25,399 nucleotides of DNA, taken from the NCBI GenBank assembly GCA_964543855.1, contig CAZJAD010000021.1, positions 1-25,399 of the forward strand. Reading direction: 5' to 3'. How positions within the stretch are numbered: position 1 is the stretch's first letter; each line of letters begins with the position of its first letter. The notes under the pieces were generated by a model, which worked only from the letters and a program-made list of their open reading frames with translations, ran no database searches and was not told the DNA's origin. Shown one piece after another: positions 7,832 through 14,502 of the stretch. Origin of the DNA: CAZJAD01 sp964543855 (GTDB taxonomy: Bacteria; Electryoneota; RPQS01; DYHQ01). The position numbers and the translations under genes are program-made.

Positions 7832-7887
7832 CGGGAAGTCACAATGGCGCGCGGCAAAAACGCCCAAAACGGTCTCCTCAGGGCATT

Positions 7888-8904
7888 CTATCCGTACTTC
7901 TGGATGAACTCATCGACCTTGTCCACGTCTTCTTTGGAGCCGATGAAGAGCGGGACGCGCTGGTGAAGGTCGGTGGGTTGAATGTCCAAGATGTCTTTTT
8001 CGCCGTCTGACGCGCGGCCTCCGGCGTGCTCAGCGACCATCGCCAAGGGTGCGGCTTCGTATAGGAGGCGCAATTTGCCACTCCGTTTCTTGGGATCCTT
8101 GGTGTCCTTCGGGTAGAGGAAGATCCCGCCGTAGACCAGCGTGCGATGGAAATCGGCGACCAGTGAGCCGATGTACCGCATCGTGTAGGGGCGCTGGCTC
8201 GCCTTGTCTTCTTCTTCGAGGTAGTTCACATACTTCTTAATTCCCTCGGTCCAGTAGCGACTGTTGCCGGTATTGATGCTGTAGATCTTGCCCTTCGGGG
8301 GAATACGAATGTTCTCGTGGGAGAGCAGGAACTCACCGACGGTTGTGTCCAAGGTGAAGCCGTGCACGCCCTGACCGGTCGTATAGACGAGCATGGTTGA
8401 CGAGCCGTACATGACATAGCCCGCGGCGACCTGTTTGCGTCCGGACTGCAACAGATCCTCCTCCGTCCCGCGGCCGCTCGGGGTGACGCGGCGGTGCGCG
8501 GAGAAAATGGTGCCCACATTCACATTGGCGTCGATATTGGATGAGCCGTCGAGGGGATCAAAGGCAAGAGTGTATTTCCCGACTTCGAACTCCGAAGGGA
8601 TCGGGATCAGGTCCTTGGTCTCTTCGGAAGCCATGACGCAAACGGCGCCACAATGGTCGAAGGCGTTGTACATTGTCTGGTAGGCGAGGTCATCAAGCTT
8701 CATCACTTCTTCGTCCTGCACATTGAGCTCGCCGGTGGTGCCGAGGATATTCAGGAGCCCGGCGCGCCGGACACTGCGGTTGATAATCTTGGCCGCATAG
8801 GCAATCTGATACAGAAGGTCACTGAGCTCGCCGGTGGCGCCGGGATACTTGCGCTCCTGTTCGACGATGTGCCTTTCCATAGTAATGATTCCAGGCGTTG
8901 CCAT
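7888..8904 (-). CDS. fbp: Fructose-1,6-bisphosphatase, class I
   Basis: Hydrolyses fructose 1,6-bisphosphate to fructose 6-phosphate, the committed gluconeogenic step, in the cytoplasm. The 338-residue product has class I length. Visible motifs are ASEE (92-95) and DPLDGSSNID (116-125), which supply metal ligands, and the family active-site signature GKLRLLYEAAPLA (276-288). The ATG at 8904 follows a long polypurine ribosome site (GGAAGGAGGAGGA). The gene is 17 bases downstream of a HAD phosphatase gene and ends in a strong terminator, so it is the last gene of a transcript with the HAD and SDR genes. Codon use looks like that of its neighbours, with no sign of transfer. Confidence 0.97.
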   Translation of the reverse strand: MATPGIITMERHIVEQERKYPGATGELSDLLYQIAYAAKIINRSVRRAGLLNILGTTGELNVQDEEVMKLDDLAYQTMYNAFDHCGAVCVMASEETKDLIPIPSEFEVGKYTLAFDPLDGSSNIDANVNVGTIFSAHRRVTPSGRGTEEDLLQSGRKQVAAGYVMYGSSTMLVYTTGQGVHGFTLDTTVGEFLLSHENIRIPPKGKIYSINTGNSRYWTEGIKKYVNYLEEEDKASQRPYTMRYIGSLVADFHRTLVYGGIFLYPKDTKDPKKRSGKLRLLYEAAPLAMVAEHAGGRASDGEKDILDIQPTDLHQRVPLFIGSKEDVDKVDEFIQKYG

Positions 8905-8921
8905 TCCTCCTCCTTCCTTTT

Positions 8922-9584
8922 CTATTGTGATGCCAAACCGATGTAGCCAAGCAGTTCATCATGACGATCGAGGATGATATCCGCCTCGGTCAAATACTCG
9001 CGTGGGAGCGTCAGTGTCAGAGCTACGACTTTGATGCCCGCCGCTTTGGCGGACTCAATGCCGCGCGGCGCATTCTCGACGACCACGCATTCCTTCCCGG
9101 GAAGCCCGAGTGACTCAAGCGCTGTCAGATAGGGTTCCGCGTGGGGCTTTCCGCGATGGTACATTTCCGCCGTAACAACGGGATTGAAAAGAGCAATCTC
9201 CTCTTCGGTCAAAACGGTGGCCATATTCGCGCGGACGGATCCCGTGACGATACCGCAGCGAATTCCTGCCGCGCGCAACTTCTCGACGGTTCGTCGCGCT
9301 CCTGGAATGAGGCCGCGCGGGGCGGTTTTGCGATAGAGCTGCCTCTTGCGTTCGATAAGTTCCGACACTTCAGAATCGCTCATCTCTTGCCCATGTTCCC
9401 CCAAGAGTTCGCGAATCGTCGCTTCCGCCTTTTCGCCTTCGTGCAACCGAAGATAGAGAGGGTCGAGTTGAATTCCAATTTCATTCAACACCTGGCGCCA
9501 GGATTGCTCGTGAATGGGCATGGAGTCAATCAGAACGCCATCGAGGTCGAAGAGAATCGCGCGCACCGAACTCATAAGGCTCAC
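8922..9584 (-). CDS. HAD-superfamily phosphatase, beta-phosphoglucomutase-like
   Basis: Haloacid-dehalogenase-type hydrolase of 220 residues with a C1-type helical cap. Motif I is DLDGVLIDS (13-21), with nucleophile Asp13 and acid/base Asp15. Motif II is GIVTGS, a motif III Lys lies in RGKPHAEPY, and motif IV is the VVVENAPRGIESA segment, in which Glu-Asn replaces the more common Glu-Asp. The substrate is probably a small phosphorylated metabolite; sugar phosphates fit the neighbouring fbp, but this is inference. The GTG start at 9584 overlaps the upstream stop as GTGA; an ATG at 9575 is an alternative that would shorten the protein by three residues. Confidence 0.88.
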   Translation of the reverse strand: MSLMSSVRAILFDLDGVLIDSMPIHEQSWRQVLNEIGIQLDPLYLRLHEGEKAEATIRELLGEHGQEMSDSEVSELIERKRQLYRKTAPRGLIPGARRTVEKLRAAGIRCGIVTGSVRANMATVLTEEEIALFNPVVTAEMYHRGKPHAEPYLTALESLGLPGKECVVVENAPRGIESAKAAGIKVVALTLTLPREYLTEADIILDRHDELLGYIGLASQ

Positions 9585-10468
9585 TCGCCCCTCTCCATTG
9601 GCATATTGTGCACCTTTCGCAGAAGCAAATCCAAAGTGCGGTCAGGCAACAGACGGCGCATCGCGTAGAGGAATTTTGCGCGAGGCGTCACGAGATAACG
9701 AGGACGGGGGCGACGATCTTCGACGGCGCGGACAATGACACGCGCGCAGGCTTCCGCGGACCGCTCGCCGGGGCGCGGCCAGCCTTCCCTCCAACGCACC
9801 AGCATGGGTTCGGCCCAAGGCCTGTAGGGAGATTCCTCCAACTTCGAGATGAATGACTGAACCGAGCGACCTGCGGTCCGAGGGAACTCGCTTTTGATGG
9901 GACCGGGCAGAACCAGCACGACCTGAATGCCGAAGGGCTCGACTTCGATCCGCAGGGCATCGGTCAAACCTTCAACGGCGAATTTGCTGGCGGAATAGAT
10001 ACCACCCATCGGCAGGGAAACCTTGCCCACTATCGAGGAGATGTTGACAATTCTCCCGTGCTTGCGAGCACGCATGCCCGGCAGGACAAGCTGGCACATC
10101 GCAACGAGGCCGAGGACATTCACCTCGAATTGTCCCCGGACAAGCTTTAGGGGCACTTCTTCGACCGGCCCCATTTGCCCGTAGCCGGCATTGTTGATCA
10201 GGATATCCACACCGCCGAGTTTTTCCTCGGCGAAACGGAAAGCGGCGCGGCGGGAGTCGTCGTCGGTTACATCAAGCTGCGTGGTGTGAAGCGATAGGTT
10301 GCCTTCACCGGCCGTTTCCTCGAGCGGCGTCAGCGTTTCGATGCGGCGAGCCGTGGCGACGACGGCCATTCCCCTCTGTGCGAGGACTAAGGCCGACGCT
10401 GCGCCGATGCCTGTCGAGCAGCCGGTGATGAGGACGCGGTTCGACATCGCTATCTCTGCATTACTCAT
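9581..10468 (-). CDS. Short-chain dehydrogenase/reductase (SDR) family oxidoreductase
   Basis: NAD(P)-dependent oxidoreductase with a Rossmann fold. The 295-residue product shows the classical SDR pattern: cofactor loop TGCSTGIG near residue 15, an NNAGYG stabilising motif, the catalytic Ser in VNISSIVG, and YSASK carrying the catalytic Tyr and Lys. A basic residue pair after beta strand 2 (TARR) suggests NADP preference. The substrate is unknown. The start at 10468 encodes MSNAEIAMSNRV; the second Met, at 10447, is an equally good alternative, and neither has a strong ribosome site. It overlaps the HAD gene downstream by 4 bases and begins 26 bases after a two-TM protein gene. Confidence 0.88.
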   Translation of the reverse strand: MSNAEIAMSNRVLITGCSTGIGAASALVLAQRGMAVVATARRIETLTPLEETAGEGNLSLHTTQLDVTDDDSRRAAFRFAEEKLGGVDILINNAGYGQMGPVEEVPLKLVRGQFEVNVLGLVAMCQLVLPGMRARKHGRIVNISSIVGKVSLPMGGIYSASKFAVEGLTDALRIEVEPFGIQVVLVLPGPIKSEFPRTAGRSVQSFISKLEESPYRPWAEPMLVRWREGWPRPGERSAEACARVIVRAVEDRRPRPRYLVTPRAKFLYAMRRLLPDRTLDLLLRKVHNMPMERGE

Positions 10469-10494
10469 TCTTTCTACGTAATGTCACGGAACAT

Positions 10495-11055
10495 CTATGT
10501 GAGCAATGCCCGGAGACCCGCAATAACAAAGTAAATGAGTGTGATTGCACCGAGCAATGTTAGGATGCCTGCCACGATATTGAGCGATTTGGGGTATTGG
10601 CGCTGGAGAAGTACCTGATGTAGCCGGGCGAATCCGTCATCATGCTTGACTTCTCCGATGATATCCTGATAGGTAAGAGGTGGAGAATATAGATATGAAA
10701 TGGTCACCTGCTCCCTTGGCACAAGTTGGTCAATTATGATCTCGTCGCCACCATCGGGTAGATGGTTGATTTCGTAATCCGTTGAAGGAAAAACATTGAA
10801 CTGATCCGGGAGAATGCGATGACCGATTCTGACATTCTTTGCGGTTCTCCTCCCCGTATTCCGAAGCACAATACTGTGGGCGAAGATCCAAAACTCTTCA
10901 CCAAGCTCAGTGTTCCGCTGACGAAAACCGGATGCGTGGCTAATGAAGTAGATGACATGCGGTTTACGTTCAAACAGCCGAGTCAAAAACCCACCAATTA
11001 CAAGCAGAATCGTCCCGCCAACAACCTGTACTGCAAGGGTCCAGTCAATTCTCAT
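10495..11055 (-). CDS. Two-transmembrane protein of unknown function
   Basis: I do not recognise a named family. The 186-residue product has one predicted membrane segment near each end (about 8-26 and 158-183). Between them is a soluble, mostly beta domain containing SIVLRNTGRRTAKNVRI, a pattern seen in Ig-like or jelly-roll domains where a backbone is described as non-covalently packed strands. The central domain could therefore be cytoplasmic or periplasmic, depending on orientation. The start has a strong GGGGGAGAT ribosome site 6 bases upstream. Its base composition is visibly more AT-rich than its neighbours, so it may be an acquired gene. It could be cotranscribed with the SDR gene 26 bases downstream. 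Confidence 0.72.
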   Translation of the reverse strand: MRIDWTLAVQVVGGTILLVIGGFLTRLFERKPHVIYFISHASGFRQRNTELGEEFWIFAHSIVLRNTGRRTAKNVRIGHRILPDQFNVFPSTDYEINHLPDGGDEIIIDQLVPREQVTISYLYSPPLTYQDIIGEVKHDDGFARLHQVLLQRQYPKSLNIVAGILTLLGAITLIYFVIAGLRALLT

Positions 11056-11099
11056 GTGTGATCTCCCCCGATAGTCACTGGCTTATGGTACGGCCACGG

Positions 11100-11124
11100 G
11101 CTTGTCATTTAGTCGGCGACAAGC
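11100..11124 (-). repeat. Inverted repeat in the leader of the two-TM protein gene
   Basis: Seven-base inverted repeat GCTTGTC/GACAAGC (11100-11106 and 11118-11124) with an 11-base loop, about 45 bases upstream of the start at 11055. It has no T run, so it is more likely an operator or leader hairpin than a terminator. The rest of the 11056-11336 interval shows no gene. Confidence 0.35.
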
Positions 11125-11301
11125 ACTCTGTAGTCGTGAATGCTTTTAAAGGGCAGGTCTAGGTAAGTGAAGTCAACCAATTCACCCTTGATTAACGTTT
11201 CATGATGCCGAGATTCTCGCTGCATCAAGAAGTGTTTTCAAGGTGTGTTGCTCTCTTTGATGCCATTGCGGGTCTGGAGACCCACAACGGCGAGCTCGTA
11301 G

Positions 11302-11328
11302 CGCGAGGGGTGAGGGCACCCACTCGCG
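11302..11328 (-). terminator. Hairpin after the tryptophanase/DUF2087 genes
   Basis: Eleven-base-pair stem (11302-11312 with 11317-11328, one bulged base) and a 4-base loop, starting 8 bases beyond the DUF2087 stop. There is no T run on the minus strand, so it may be a Rho-independent-like 3' end protector rather than a standard terminator. Confidence 0.4.
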
Positions 11329-11336
11329 GCGATCAA

Positions 11337-11636
11337 TCAGGCACGACGACGATAGTCTCGGCAATCCATGGTGCGGTCGAAGAAACCGAATTCGACGAGG
11401 TCGCGGCGCAGGGTCGCGAAATCTTCGAAGCGCGATTTCAGCTTGAGATTGACTTCCAGCTCCCGATAGTCTTTGTTCAATTCGAACATGGAGGCAAGAT
11501 TTGCCAGGACGACGAGTTTTTTCTTGTTCTGCGACGGATAGCTGTGCAGTGGGCCGTCCGGGCCTTCTTTGAAGAAAGCACGAAGGATGTTTCGTTGTTC
11601 GGCGACAGAAATTTCGTCCAGTTTTGGTTGCAGCAT
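11337..11636 (-). CDS. Stand-alone DUF2087 domain protein
   Basis: The 99-residue product fits DUF2087, a small domain usually found at the C-terminus of ArsR-type transcription regulators. Typical features are KKKLVVLANLASMF, a middle segment like YRELEVNLKLKSRF, and FATLRRDLVEFGFFDR. No helix-turn-helix domain is attached; the protein begins only about 25 residues before the core. The start is 1 base after the tryptophanase stop, and its GGAGGAG ribosome site lies inside the last codons of that gene, so the two are translationally coupled. A role in regulating or accompanying the lyase is plausible but unproven. Confidence 0.8.
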   Translation of the reverse strand: MLQPKLDEISVAEQRNILRAFFKEGPDGPLHSYPSQNKKKLVVLANLASMFELNKDYRELEVNLKLKSRFEDFATLRRDLVEFGFFDRTMDCRDYRRRA

Positions 11637-13007
11637 CTATATCTCCTCCATGCGGCAGGTGAAATGGCGCAGCACGGGGGCTTCGTAGACGATACGCAGC
11701 CCTCGCATCTTCTCGCGTTCTCGGTAGATTTTCAGGATCGATTCGGCAACATAGTGCACGTGCATTGTCGTGTAAACGCGGCGGGGAATCGCGAGGCGCA
11801 CGAGTTCCAAGCCCGGATAGCGAATCTCGCCGGTTTCGGGATCTTCCTCCGCGAACATGAGGGATCCGATTTCGACGCCACGAATGCCCGCTTCGCGATA
11901 CATTGCGACGACAAGCGCCTGAGCGGGGAATCGCTCCTGCGGGATGTGTGGAGCGAATCTGCGACCGTCGATGAAAACGGCGTGACCTCCGATGGGTTTG
12001 ACCAGCGGCACACCGCCGCGATCGAGGCTGTCTCCCAGGTATTTCACCTGCGCGGTTCGGTAGTGCAGGTAGTCTTCATCGAGGCCTTCCAGAAGGCCGC
12101 GAGCCACGGCTTCGAGGTCGCGACCGGCCAAACCGCCGTAGGTGGGAAATCCTTCGATGAGAATGAGCTTCTGCTTCAAGCGGGTGGCAAGGTCTTCGTC
12201 GTTCATCGCGAGGAAACCGCCGATGTTGACCAGAGCGTCTTTTTTGGCGGACATCCAGCAGCCGTCGGCATAGGAGAACATCTCGCGGGCAATCTCTTTG
12301 ACCGATTTCTCCTTATAGCCCGGCTCGCGCTGTCGGATGAAATAGGCGTTCTCGGCATAGCGCGCGCAATCGAAGAAGAACGGAACAGACCAGCGCTTGC
12401 AGACCTCCGAGATGGCGCGGATGTTTTCCATCGAAACGGGTTGACCGCCTGCGCTGTTGTTGGTCACCGTGCAAGTGACCATCGGGACCTTGTCGCGGTC
12501 AGTCCGAAGCAAGTTTTCGAGCGCAGCGACATTCATGTTCCCTTTGAACGGATGCTCGATCTCGGGACGCAGTGCCTCGGCAATCGGCAGATCCATGGCG
12601 TGGGCATTGTTCGCTTTCACATTGGCACGCGTCGTATCGAAATGTGTGTTGTTTGGGATAATATGACCCGGCTGACAAATCGTTGAGAAGAGCAGATTCT
12701 CGGCAACGCGGCCCTGGTGCGTTGGAATAACGAACTGGTAACCGGTGAGGTCGCGAACCGTGTCTTCCAGGTGGTAGAAGTTTCGTGAGCCCGCGTAAGA
12801 TTCGTCGCCGATCATGAGACCCGCCCACTGATTGTCGGACATGGCCGCCGTGCCGCTGTCCGTCAGCAAATCCACATAGATCGCTTCGGCGGGGATGTTG
12901 AAGATATTGTATCCGGCTTCTTTCAGCAGGCGTTCGCGCGTCTCACGGGTCGTTGTTCTGATGCGTTCGACGACTTTTATTTTGAAGGGTTCGGCGGGGA
13001 ATTTCAT
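11637..13007 (-). CDS. tnaA: Tryptophanase (tryptophan indole-lyase), TPL-like scaffold
   Basis: PLP-dependent beta-eliminating lyase, expected to split L-tryptophan into indole, pyruvate and ammonia. It belongs to the tryptophanase / tyrosine phenol-lyase family. The PLP lysine lies in MSAKKDA (Lys256), with THQGR (96-100) and NNSAGGQPVS also conserved. At the three positions that separate the enzymes it has Asp124 (TPL Thr124), Ile380 (TPL Arg381) and His448 (TPL Phe448), the tryptophanase set. Its 456-residue length and segments such as YADGC and GLAGRDLEA resemble tyrosine phenol-lyase, and it lacks the insertion of the 471-residue E. coli enzyme. No tnaC-like leader was seen. The ATG at 13007 has AGGA 8 bases upstream. 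The gene lies 40 bases after an HD-domain gene. Confidence 0.88.
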   Translation of the reverse strand: MKFPAEPFKIKVVERIRTTTRETRERLLKEAGYNIFNIPAEAIYVDLLTDSGTAAMSDNQWAGLMIGDESYAGSRNFYHLEDTVRDLTGYQFVIPTHQGRVAENLLFSTICQPGHIIPNNTHFDTTRANVKANNAHAMDLPIAEALRPEIEHPFKGNMNVAALENLLRTDRDKVPMVTCTVTNNSAGGQPVSMENIRAISEVCKRWSVPFFFDCARYAENAYFIRQREPGYKEKSVKEIAREMFSYADGCWMSAKKDALVNIGGFLAMNDEDLATRLKQKLILIEGFPTYGGLAGRDLEAVARGLLEGLDEDYLHYRTAQVKYLGDSLDRGGVPLVKPIGGHAVFIDGRRFAPHIPQERFPAQALVVAMYREAGIRGVEIGSLMFAEEDPETGEIRYPGLELVRLAIPRRVYTTMHVHYVAESILKIYREREKMRGLRIVYEAPVLRHFTCRMEEI

Positions 13008-13047
13008 CGGGATGTCCTGTGTTCTAATACGAAAAGCACCGTCGTTC

Positions 13048-13590
13048 TTACTTCAGCAAATCGCGGAGGGGTTCGAAATTCATGAAATCAGCATGGTGGA
13101 CGATGGCCGATGCGGGTGTGCGGAAACCGCCATCGCCTTCGTGGGCGTGTGTGGCGATGATGTGCTGGACTTCGTCGGGGAGTCCGTGTTTCACCGCGAG
13201 GCCTGCGCCGGAAAAGGGATGACGCATCACTTTGCCGTAGGCACTCTTTCGGAAACCCTGCGGCGTCTCTTCGAATTCGAGGAGCTTGCCTACATCATGC
13301 AGAATCGCTCCAGACAGCAGGATGTCGCGGTTAATCTGGAGGTGATCCTTGTAGAAACCTCCGAAGACCTCGGCGGCTTTCAGCGCGACTGCCGTCACCG
13401 CCCTCGTGTGCGCAAGGAGACTGACCGGGTTGTTGGAGATAAGCAGCGTGAAGGGAATGCGGTCAAGGTCGGCGACTTTCCATCCGCCGGTCGTAAGGGC
13501 GTCAATGAACGCAGCGATCGTTTTCTCGCGGATGTCTTTGTCGTGAATCTCACTGAGTTCGGGGATTTTTTTGAGAAGCTCTTCTTTCAT
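13048..13590 (-). CDS. HD-domain metal-dependent phosphohydrolase
   Basis: The 180-residue cytoplasmic protein has a complete HD set: His61 (LLAHTRA), the His98-Asp99 pair (GAILHDVGK), His124 (VMRHPFSG), His148/His150 (ATHAHEG) and Asp168 (HHADF). HD enzymes hydrolyse phosphomonoesters or nucleotides, or act on RNA; the substrate is unknown. The frame extends upstream to 13623, but the ATG at 13590 has a GAGAT ribosome-like site at a better distance and begins the recognisable protein, so it is preferred. It lies 40 bases before tnaA and is probably in the same transcript, although a metabolic link to tryptophan breakdown is only suggested by position. Confidence 0.83.
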   Translation of the reverse strand: MKEELLKKIPELSEIHDKDIREKTIAAFIDALTTGGWKVADLDRIPFTLLISNNPVSLLAHTRAVTAVALKAAEVFGGFYKDHLQINRDILLSGAILHDVGKLLEFEETPQGFRKSAYGKVMRHPFSGAGLAVKHGLPDEVQHIIATHAHEGDGGFRTPASAIVHHADFMNFEPLRDLLK

Positions 13591-13638
13591 GGGATTATCT
13601 CGTTTCGTTGACACTGCGGCCAATGAGTCTGCGTGGTT

Positions 13639-13695
13639 GTCCGCGACCGGAGGTCGCGGCTAGTACAAAACGGGGGCGACGGGAAGTCGCGGGTA
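13639..13695. repeat. Palindromic repeat, copy 1 (57 bp)
   Basis: First of two identical 57-base units. Each contains a perfect 8-bp inverted repeat CCGCGACC-GGA-GGTCGCGG, the linker CTAGTACAAAAC, and a second inverted repeat GCGAC-GGGAA-GTCGC. The layout resembles REP/BIME-type intergenic elements. Confidence 0.85.
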
Positions 13696-13715
13696 CAAAA
13701 CGAATCTTCACAGTC

Positions 13716-13772
13716 GTCCGCGACCGGAGGTCGCGGCTAGTACAAAACGGGGGCGACGGGAAGTCGCGGGTA
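13716..13772. repeat. Palindromic repeat, copy 2 (57 bp)
   Basis: Identical to the unit at 13639-13695, offset by 77 bases with a 20-base spacer between units. The 9-mer TACAAAACG occurs after the first palindrome in both units and once more in the spacer, so the array looks modular. It sits between the ends of two transcription units. Confidence 0.85.
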
Positions 13773-13788
13773 GTATAGCATATGAAAC

Positions 13789-13809
13789 GCGACTGTGGCA
13801 TGCAGTCGC
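13789..13809 (-). terminator. Hairpin after the PdxJ-like gene (possible terminator)
   Basis: Seven-base-pair stem GCGACTG/CAGTCGC with a 7-base loop, beginning 10 bases after the stop at 13819 and followed on the minus strand by GTTTC. The T tract is weak. Together with the palindromes at 13716-13772 it may end the partner-switch operon. Confidence 0.45.
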
Positions 13810-13818
13810 TGGGCGATT

Positions 13819-14502
13819 TCAATAGGGGCGCATGGCCTTGAGGTACTCTTCCAAAGCGCGATCCCACCCGACCCGTAGCGCTCTGAGCCAGATTTCCGGC
13901 CCGGGATAGATTTCTTCAATTCCCTCGATTTCCAGAAGCGGCCTTGTCAGATGGGGATAGAGAGCTCCCATCACGGCGACGCGCAGTCCGAACTTGTGGG
14001 CGGCAAGAATCGCCGTCGAAAGGCGTGCCAGTTCGTCTTCGGCATCGCGAGGTGTGGGCGCCTGCGCGTAAGGTGTCGACGAAAAGACAACCCAGCGCAT
14101 CCCGGCTCGCGCCACTTTCTTGACCGCTCCCGGTTCGGCCTCGACGAGTGCACCGAGATGGGTGGCGTCGGTCACTTCCTTGGTGAATTTCTCGAAGTCA
14201 TCGACATCTTTGAGCGCCCCGCCGTAGTCGCCGACGACGAAGAAGCGGTCGGCTGGCGGCGGCGACTGCATGACGGTCGCAAACTCGCCCTCGCGCACTT
14301 TCAGCACGAACAGCGGCAATCCCGGCCGCGCGAGGAGGGCGAAATCCCTCGGATCCAGTTTGCCGTCGGGCGCCATCAGCATTTGCGCGCCCGCCGAGCC
14401 TGCCGCATAGGCGAAATCGAGAAGATCGAGCGGCAAATCCGTCCAAAGGTGCGCCAGATCCGTTAGGGGTTCAAGGTCAATTCCCAAGCGCACATGTGTC
14501 AT
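13819..14502 (-). CDS. Divergent PdxJ-like TIM-barrel protein, catalytic residues not conserved
   Basis: The 227-residue product aligns over its length with pyridoxine 5'-phosphate synthase (PdxJ). It has the opening RLGIDLEPLTDLAHL (PdxJ: LGVNIDHVATLR), then VEAEPGAVKKVARAGMRWVV, SSTPYAQA, ELARLSTAILAAHKFGLRV and the closing EGIEEIYPGPEIWLRALRVG. Functional positions differ: the GHGLNY loop reads VMGALY, the ELHTG segment reads VFSST, HLREDRRH reads MAPDGKLDP, and NIGH reads YPGP. Vitamin B6 synthesis is therefore unlikely, and a non-catalytic or new-substrate role is inferred. The ATG overlaps the upstream TPR-protein stop as ATGA, so it is the last gene of the partner-switch operon. The family assignment is by eye and moderate. 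Confidence 0.66.
   Translation of the reverse strand: MTHVRLGIDLEPLTDLAHLWTDLPLDLLDFAYAAGSAGAQMLMAPDGKLDPRDFALLARPGLPLFVLKVREGEFATVMQSPPPADRFFVVGDYGGALKDVDDFEKFTKEVTDATHLGALVEAEPGAVKKVARAGMRWVVFSSTPYAQAPTPRDAEDELARLSTAILAAHKFGLRVAVMGALYPHLTRPLLEIEGIEEIYPGPEIWLRALRVGWDRALEEYLKAMRPY

Larger units (their letters stand above)
7517..7887. other. Intergenic region between fbp and the beta-helix gene
   Basis: 371 bases without a credible gene. It holds the fbp terminator (7797-7831) and a promoter (7602-7630) for the beta-helix gene. The inferred leader of about 80 bases contains an unusually perfect AAGGAGG (around 7583-7589), closely followed by a five-codon ATG...TAA frame, but the spacing is too short for confident use. 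The rest (7632-7796) shows nothing I can name. Confidence 0.6.

Noticed and set aside
11202..12686. Open plus-strand frame of 494 codons opposite tnaA
   Set aside because: The opposite strand encodes a clear tryptophanase and DUF2087; this is an antisense shadow.
11637..13007. Calling the lyase a tyrosine phenol-lyase from its length
   Set aside because: The three specificity positions match tryptophanase.
13639..13772. Palindromic repeats as a CRISPR array
   Set aside because: Only two units, 57 bases long with a 20-base spacer, internal palindromes and no cas genes; REP-like element fits better.
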